A program made the translations under genes and the position numbers. A DNA stretch of 9,268 nt, taken from the NCBI GenBank assembly GCA_023420795.1, contig JAEZVM010000172.1, positions 1-9,268 on the forward strand, given 5' to 3'. The DNA is from Pseudomonadota bacterium. Lineage in GTDB: Bacteria; Pseudomonadota; Gammaproteobacteria; Burkholderiales; Burkholderiaceae_D. Under the pieces are notes generated by a model that saw only the letters and a program-made list of their open reading frames with translations, searched no databases and was not told the origin of the DNA. Of the stretch, positions 7,701 through 9,268 are shown piece after piece; the stretch's first letter is position 1; each line of letters opens with the position of its first letter.

Positions 7701-8006
7701 GTGCGTTTCCCGTGGCCGATTGCGCGCATCATCGTCGAGCATCATGAGCGCGTGGATGGCAGCGGCTATCCGAACGGCAGGCGCGGCGACCAGTTGCTGC
7801 TCGAATCAAAGATCGTCACCGTGGCCGATGTAGTCGAAGCGATGACCTCGCACCGCCCGTACCGGCCGGGGCTGGGCCTCGATGCCGCGCTCGCGCATAT
7901 TGCCCAGTATCGCGGTGTCTGGTACGACGAGGCGGTGGTTGATGCCTGCATGGTGCTGTTCCGGGAAAACCGCTTCCAGTTCGAAGCCTTGGGGCGGGCC
8001 GCATAA
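4782..8006 (+). CDS. MASE3-PAS-PAS-PAS-GAF-HD-GYP membrane sensor, predicted c-di-GMP phosphodiesterase
   Basis: With this start the protein has 1074 residues. Residues about 36-288 form a 7-8 helix membrane sensor resembling MASE3 (FVDVLHMLSYAGMPDF, DIFNLLGHIYKVVSYAYIYQ). Three PAS/PAC modules follow (about 310-425, 433-555, 562-685), each ending in a DIT motif (VRDITEAQ, IEDITRRK, ALDITARK). A GAF domain spans about 694-854 and an HD-GYP domain about 880-1070. HD-GYP signature residues are present: H902 in TAGHQRR, the HD pair H934-D935 in IHDVGK, and HHERVDGSGYP at 987-997, so hydrolysis of cyclic di-GMP is likely. There is no GGDEF domain. Ligands of the sensor modules are unknown. The start is uncertain: ATG 4782 gives the natural MNQPQPAP beginning but lacks a good ribosome binding site; ATG 4746 (GAGG 10 bases upstream) and ATG 4605 are in frame alternatives. 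The gene stands alone, ending at a strong terminator. Confidence 0.93.
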   Translation: MNQPQPAPATERLHHIRDYLSSAGTQVAALLHPIRNQAAAVLILASIFLAVWQAPPQHGFEGVASYAWLHTTLESFSILVAGMVFGLAWTTYRHDRPGNVVLLACGLLAVGFVDVLHMLSYAGMPDFITPAGPEKAINFWLASRLIFAAVLLWIALKPWAPLSRPSARYLLLGLTLMLLALVTWVGLFHQQALPRTFIAGQGLTDFKVGMELVIIGLFAVATVALLWSSRRAAPFDIPRLFAAAAISILTELCFVLYSDVTDIFNLLGHIYKVVSYAYIYQAVVIGSVRDPFDRVVRSEAEIRTASSYARSLIEASLDPFVTVDERGRITGVNQAAQDITGLGEKDLLGAEFANYFTEPDKARATCRTALAEGAVRNYPLTLRHKSGQHAYVLYSATAYHDDEGRRQGVFIAVRDITEAQRVERELARQHALLSNIAATSQVGLTVWGNDGRLKLANASAERLLRLFSSGVAPASHDWSGWRPVDHAGNPIPRNELPFRKALMTGQPVYDVPIAVEGSDGQRILLSMNASPLQGEGGQPEGVVITIEDITRRKAAEAMLKDSEELLAMAMSAAHMGVWSCDVAGGLFSYSDEVRTLFGLPAGVNQMSREGFLELICPSDRDRMRQILQQALIEEKGEWSDFRVVWPDASLHWVSVRGAVLRDTAGKALKISGIALDITARKNSELDLNRANRALRTLSAGNEQLIHAKEESELLNAVCRVIVEVGGYCMAWVGKALDDENKTVQPVASCGDDENLFGSAPLASWADDELGRGPVGTAIRTGITQVTQNYATNPLAAPWRDEVLKRGYQSSIVFPLRELDRVYGSLTIYAGELDAFNADEVDLLQELANDLAFGIVTLRTGAERDRMAAEQKQHEAVLRQSLVESIQAIATTLELRDPYTAGHQRRVATLASAIGEEMRLSPHQIEGMHLAASIHDVGKVRVPSELLNRPGKLLPIEMELIRTHAQSGHDIVKDVRFPWPIARIIVEHHERVDGSGYPNGRRGDQLLLESKIVTVADVVEAMTSHRPYRPGLGLDAALAHIAQYRGVWYDEAVVDACMVLFRENRFQFEALGRAA

Positions 8007-8020
8007 GCGTTCGCAACAAA

Positions 8021-8053
8021 AAAGCCCCGTGCCGGAACTTCGCACGGGGCTTT
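8021..8053. terminator. Bidirectional intrinsic terminator
   Basis: AAAGCCCCGTGC (8021-8032) and GCACGGGGCTTT (8042-8053) form a perfect 12-bp stem with a 9-base loop. On the plus strand it is followed by CTTTTC, and on the minus strand by a T-run (complement of 8018-8023), so it can terminate both the HD-GYP transcript, 15 bases after its stop, and the converging exbB-exbD transcript, 17 bases after the exbD stop. Confidence 0.92.
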
Positions 8054-8070
8054 CTTTTCATCTGAAATGA

Positions 8071-8487
8071 TTACTGTCCCTGGGGATCGGTCACGAAGCC
8101 TATTTTCCCCAGTCCGCCGGATTGCGCGGCTGCCATCACCTGCGCCACCTTCTCATACTGTGTGGTGCGCTCGGCGCGGATATGCAGTTCCGGCTGCGGC
8201 GTCAGTTTCGCCGCCTCGACGATGCGTGCCTGCATCTGGCCGGCATCGACGAGATCGGTGTTCCAATAGACCTTGCCTTCGGCATCGATCGACAGGTTGA
8301 TGTTTTCCGGTTTCGTCTCGTTCGGCTGATTCGTCGCGCGCGGCAGATCGATCTTCACGCTGTGGTTCATCACCGGGATCGTGATGATGAAGATGATCAG
8401 CAATACCAGCATCACATCGACCAGCGGAGTGGTGTTGATCTCGGGATTGAAGTCGTCTTCCGAGTCGGACAGGGAGCCCATTGCCAT
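8071..8487 (-). CDS. exbD: Biopolymer transport protein ExbD
   Basis: A 138-residue inner-membrane protein with one N-terminal transmembrane helix and a periplasmic domain. The segment NPEINTTPLVDVMLVLLIIFIIT holds the conserved membrane aspartate Asp24 (equivalent to Asp25 of E. coli ExbD), which carries protons in the ExbB-ExbD motor. The periplasmic part (VKIDLPRA, then ELHIRAERTTQYEKVAQVMAAAQSGGLGKIGFVTDP) follows the family pattern closely. Length is normal (about 140). The ATG at 8487 is set by a strong ribosome binding site, AAGGAG (complement of 8495-8500), which overlaps the exbB stop codon, implying coupled translation; Met3 is a weaker alternative. With ExbB and TonB it would energise outer-membrane transporters for siderophores or haem. 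A Tol-Pal role is less likely given the sequence and neighbours. Confidence 0.95.
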   Translation of the reverse strand: MAMGSLSDSEDDFNPEINTTPLVDVMLVLLIIFIITIPVMNHSVKIDLPRATNQPNETKPENINLSIDAEGKVYWNTDLVDAGQMQARIVEAAKLTPQPELHIRAERTTQYEKVAQVMAAAQSGGLGKIGFVTDPQGQ

Positions 8488-8498
8488 GATCGCGCTCC

Positions 8499-9224
8499 TT
8501 ACTTGCTGTTGACGGCGACCAGTTTCGCGCCGGAGGCCTCTTCGCCGGCCAGTTCCGTCCGCGCGCCAGTGACGAACAGGGCATGCAGATCGAAGCCGAA
8601 CTTGTTGAGTTTCGCGATCACAGCCTTGTTGCCACGCACCAGTGCGTTGTAACCGAAGGTGGCGGGAATCGCGACTGCCAGGCCGAGCGCGGTCATGATC
8701 AGCGCCTCGCCGACCGGGCCGGCAACCTTGTCGATGCTTGCCTGACCAGAAGTGCCGATCGCGACCAGTGCGTGGTAGATGCCCCAGACGGTACCGAACA
8801 GCCCGACGAAAGGCGCGCTAGAACCGACCGAGGCCAGCACTGCCATGCCGGTCTGCAGCTTGCCGGAAGCCTCGTCGATCGCCTGGCGCAGCGACAGCGT
8901 GACCCAGTCGCTGACCGTCAGCTGGTCGTGCAGGTGGCCCTTGTGCGCGTTGTGGTGGCGCATCGCGCCCACGCCTGCCTGAGCGATTTCGGCGAACGGA
9001 TTGCCGCTGCCGAGCGCGTTCAGGCCATCGTTAATGTTGGTGGTATCCCAGAATTCATGGCCGGCGGCACGGGCGGCGCGGCCGTAGCGCCACAGTTGCA
9101 TTGCCTTGGTGAGGATCACGTACCACGATGCGATCGACATTGCGACCAGCAGAAACGCGACGCCCTTGGTGACCATGTCGCCCTGCGTCCAGAGGTTCGA
9201 CAATCCGTACGGACTTGCATCCAT
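8499..9224 (-). CDS. exbB: Biopolymer transport protein ExbB (MotA/TolQ/ExbB family)
   Basis: A 241-residue inner-membrane proton-channel protein with three predicted transmembrane helices: about residues 18-40, 127-157 and 167-195. A cytoplasmic segment lies between the first two. Family residues are in place: Thr145 in GLFGTVWGIYHAL and Glu173/Thr178 in GEALIMTALGLAVAIPA, which align with E. coli ExbB Thr148, Glu176 and Thr181 at a constant offset of three. ExbB forms the pentameric stator around ExbD and drives TonB with the proton motive force. The start at 9224 has an AAGGAG ribosome binding site (complement of 9230-9235). Its stop lies 11 bases before exbD, so the two form one operon. 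Length and residues favour ExbB over TolQ; the histidine-rich cytoplasmic stretch (MRHHNAHKGHLH) is a feature of this subgroup rather than a defect. Confidence 0.96.
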   Translation of the reverse strand: MDASPYGLSNLWTQGDMVTKGVAFLLVAMSIASWYVILTKAMQLWRYGRAARAAGHEFWDTTNINDGLNALGSGNPFAEIAQAGVGAMRHHNAHKGHLHDQLTVSDWVTLSLRQAIDEASGKLQTGMAVLASVGSSAPFVGLFGTVWGIYHALVAIGTSGQASIDKVAGPVGEALIMTALGLAVAIPATFGYNALVRGNKAVIAKLNKFGFDLHALFVTGARTELAGEEASGAKLVAVNSK

Positions 9225-9239
9225 GTTGACTCCTTTTTC

Positions 9240-9268
9240 TTAACTATCTAATTGAAACTTGATGGGAA
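9240..9268 (-). CDS. tonB: Probable C-terminal end of TonB (partial, cut by window edge)
   Basis: On the minus strand the last bases can be read as PIKFQLDS followed by TAA (stop at complement of 9240-9242). This resembles the closing beta strand of TonB proteins, which often end in a P-I-x-F-x-L pattern. The reading frame ends 15 bases before exbB, and tonB-exbB-exbD is a common gene order in betaproteobacteria. With only eight codons visible, the call depends mainly on context; the other two frames also close here without meaning. Confidence 0.5.

Noticed and set aside
8583..9251. Plus-strand open frame of 222 codons opposite exbB
   Set aside because: Antisense to a gene with all ExbB signature residues; the translated sequence has no recognisable features.

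Overview
The window reads as a chromosomal segment of a GC-rich Gram-negative bacterium, most likely a betaproteobacterium of the Burkholderiales (an Oxalobacteraceae-like relative is plausible). This rests on the style of the Feo operon (feoA, a short feoB and a small cysteine-rich membrane protein in place of classical feoC), on the MASE3/HD-GYP protein and on the overall codon use. The taxonomic placement is inference, since there is no rRNA or tRNA here. I see no insertion sequence, prophage, CRISPR array or RNA gene.

Layout. (1) Positions 1-2526, plus strand: a ferrous-iron uptake operon. A Fur-box-like palindrome overlaps a good sigma-70-type promoter, followed by feoA, feoB and an 85-86 residue membrane-anchored Cys-rich protein, all nearly abutting or overlapping. 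(2) 2527-2665: a convergent intergenic gap with a strong hairpin terminator. (3) 2666-4279, minus strand: a methyl-accepting chemotaxis protein whose periplasmic sensor region carries a CxxCH c-type haem attachment motif. (4) 4280-4781: an AT-richer divergent intergenic region with a candidate promoter and a possible structured leader. (5) 4782-8006, plus strand: a large membrane sensor, MASE3 - three PAS - GAF - HD-GYP, predicted to degrade cyclic di-GMP. (6) 8021-8053: a 12-bp-stem bidirectional terminator. (7) 8071-9268, minus strand: exbD, exbB and probably the last eight codons of a tonB gene cut by the window edge.

How the parts relate. Both ends concern iron: Feo imports Fe(II) across the inner membrane, and TonB-ExbB-ExbD energises outer-membrane uptake of ferric siderophores or haem. 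The two middle genes are independent single-gene transcription units for environmental sensing: one steers flagella through a possibly redox- or gas-sensing haem domain, the other lowers c-di-GMP. Grouping them with iron uptake is suggestive but unproven. Most of the window is recognisable biology. The points that deserve a second look are the haem-type chemoreceptor, the Cys-rich FeoC-position protein and the leader of the HD-GYP gene.
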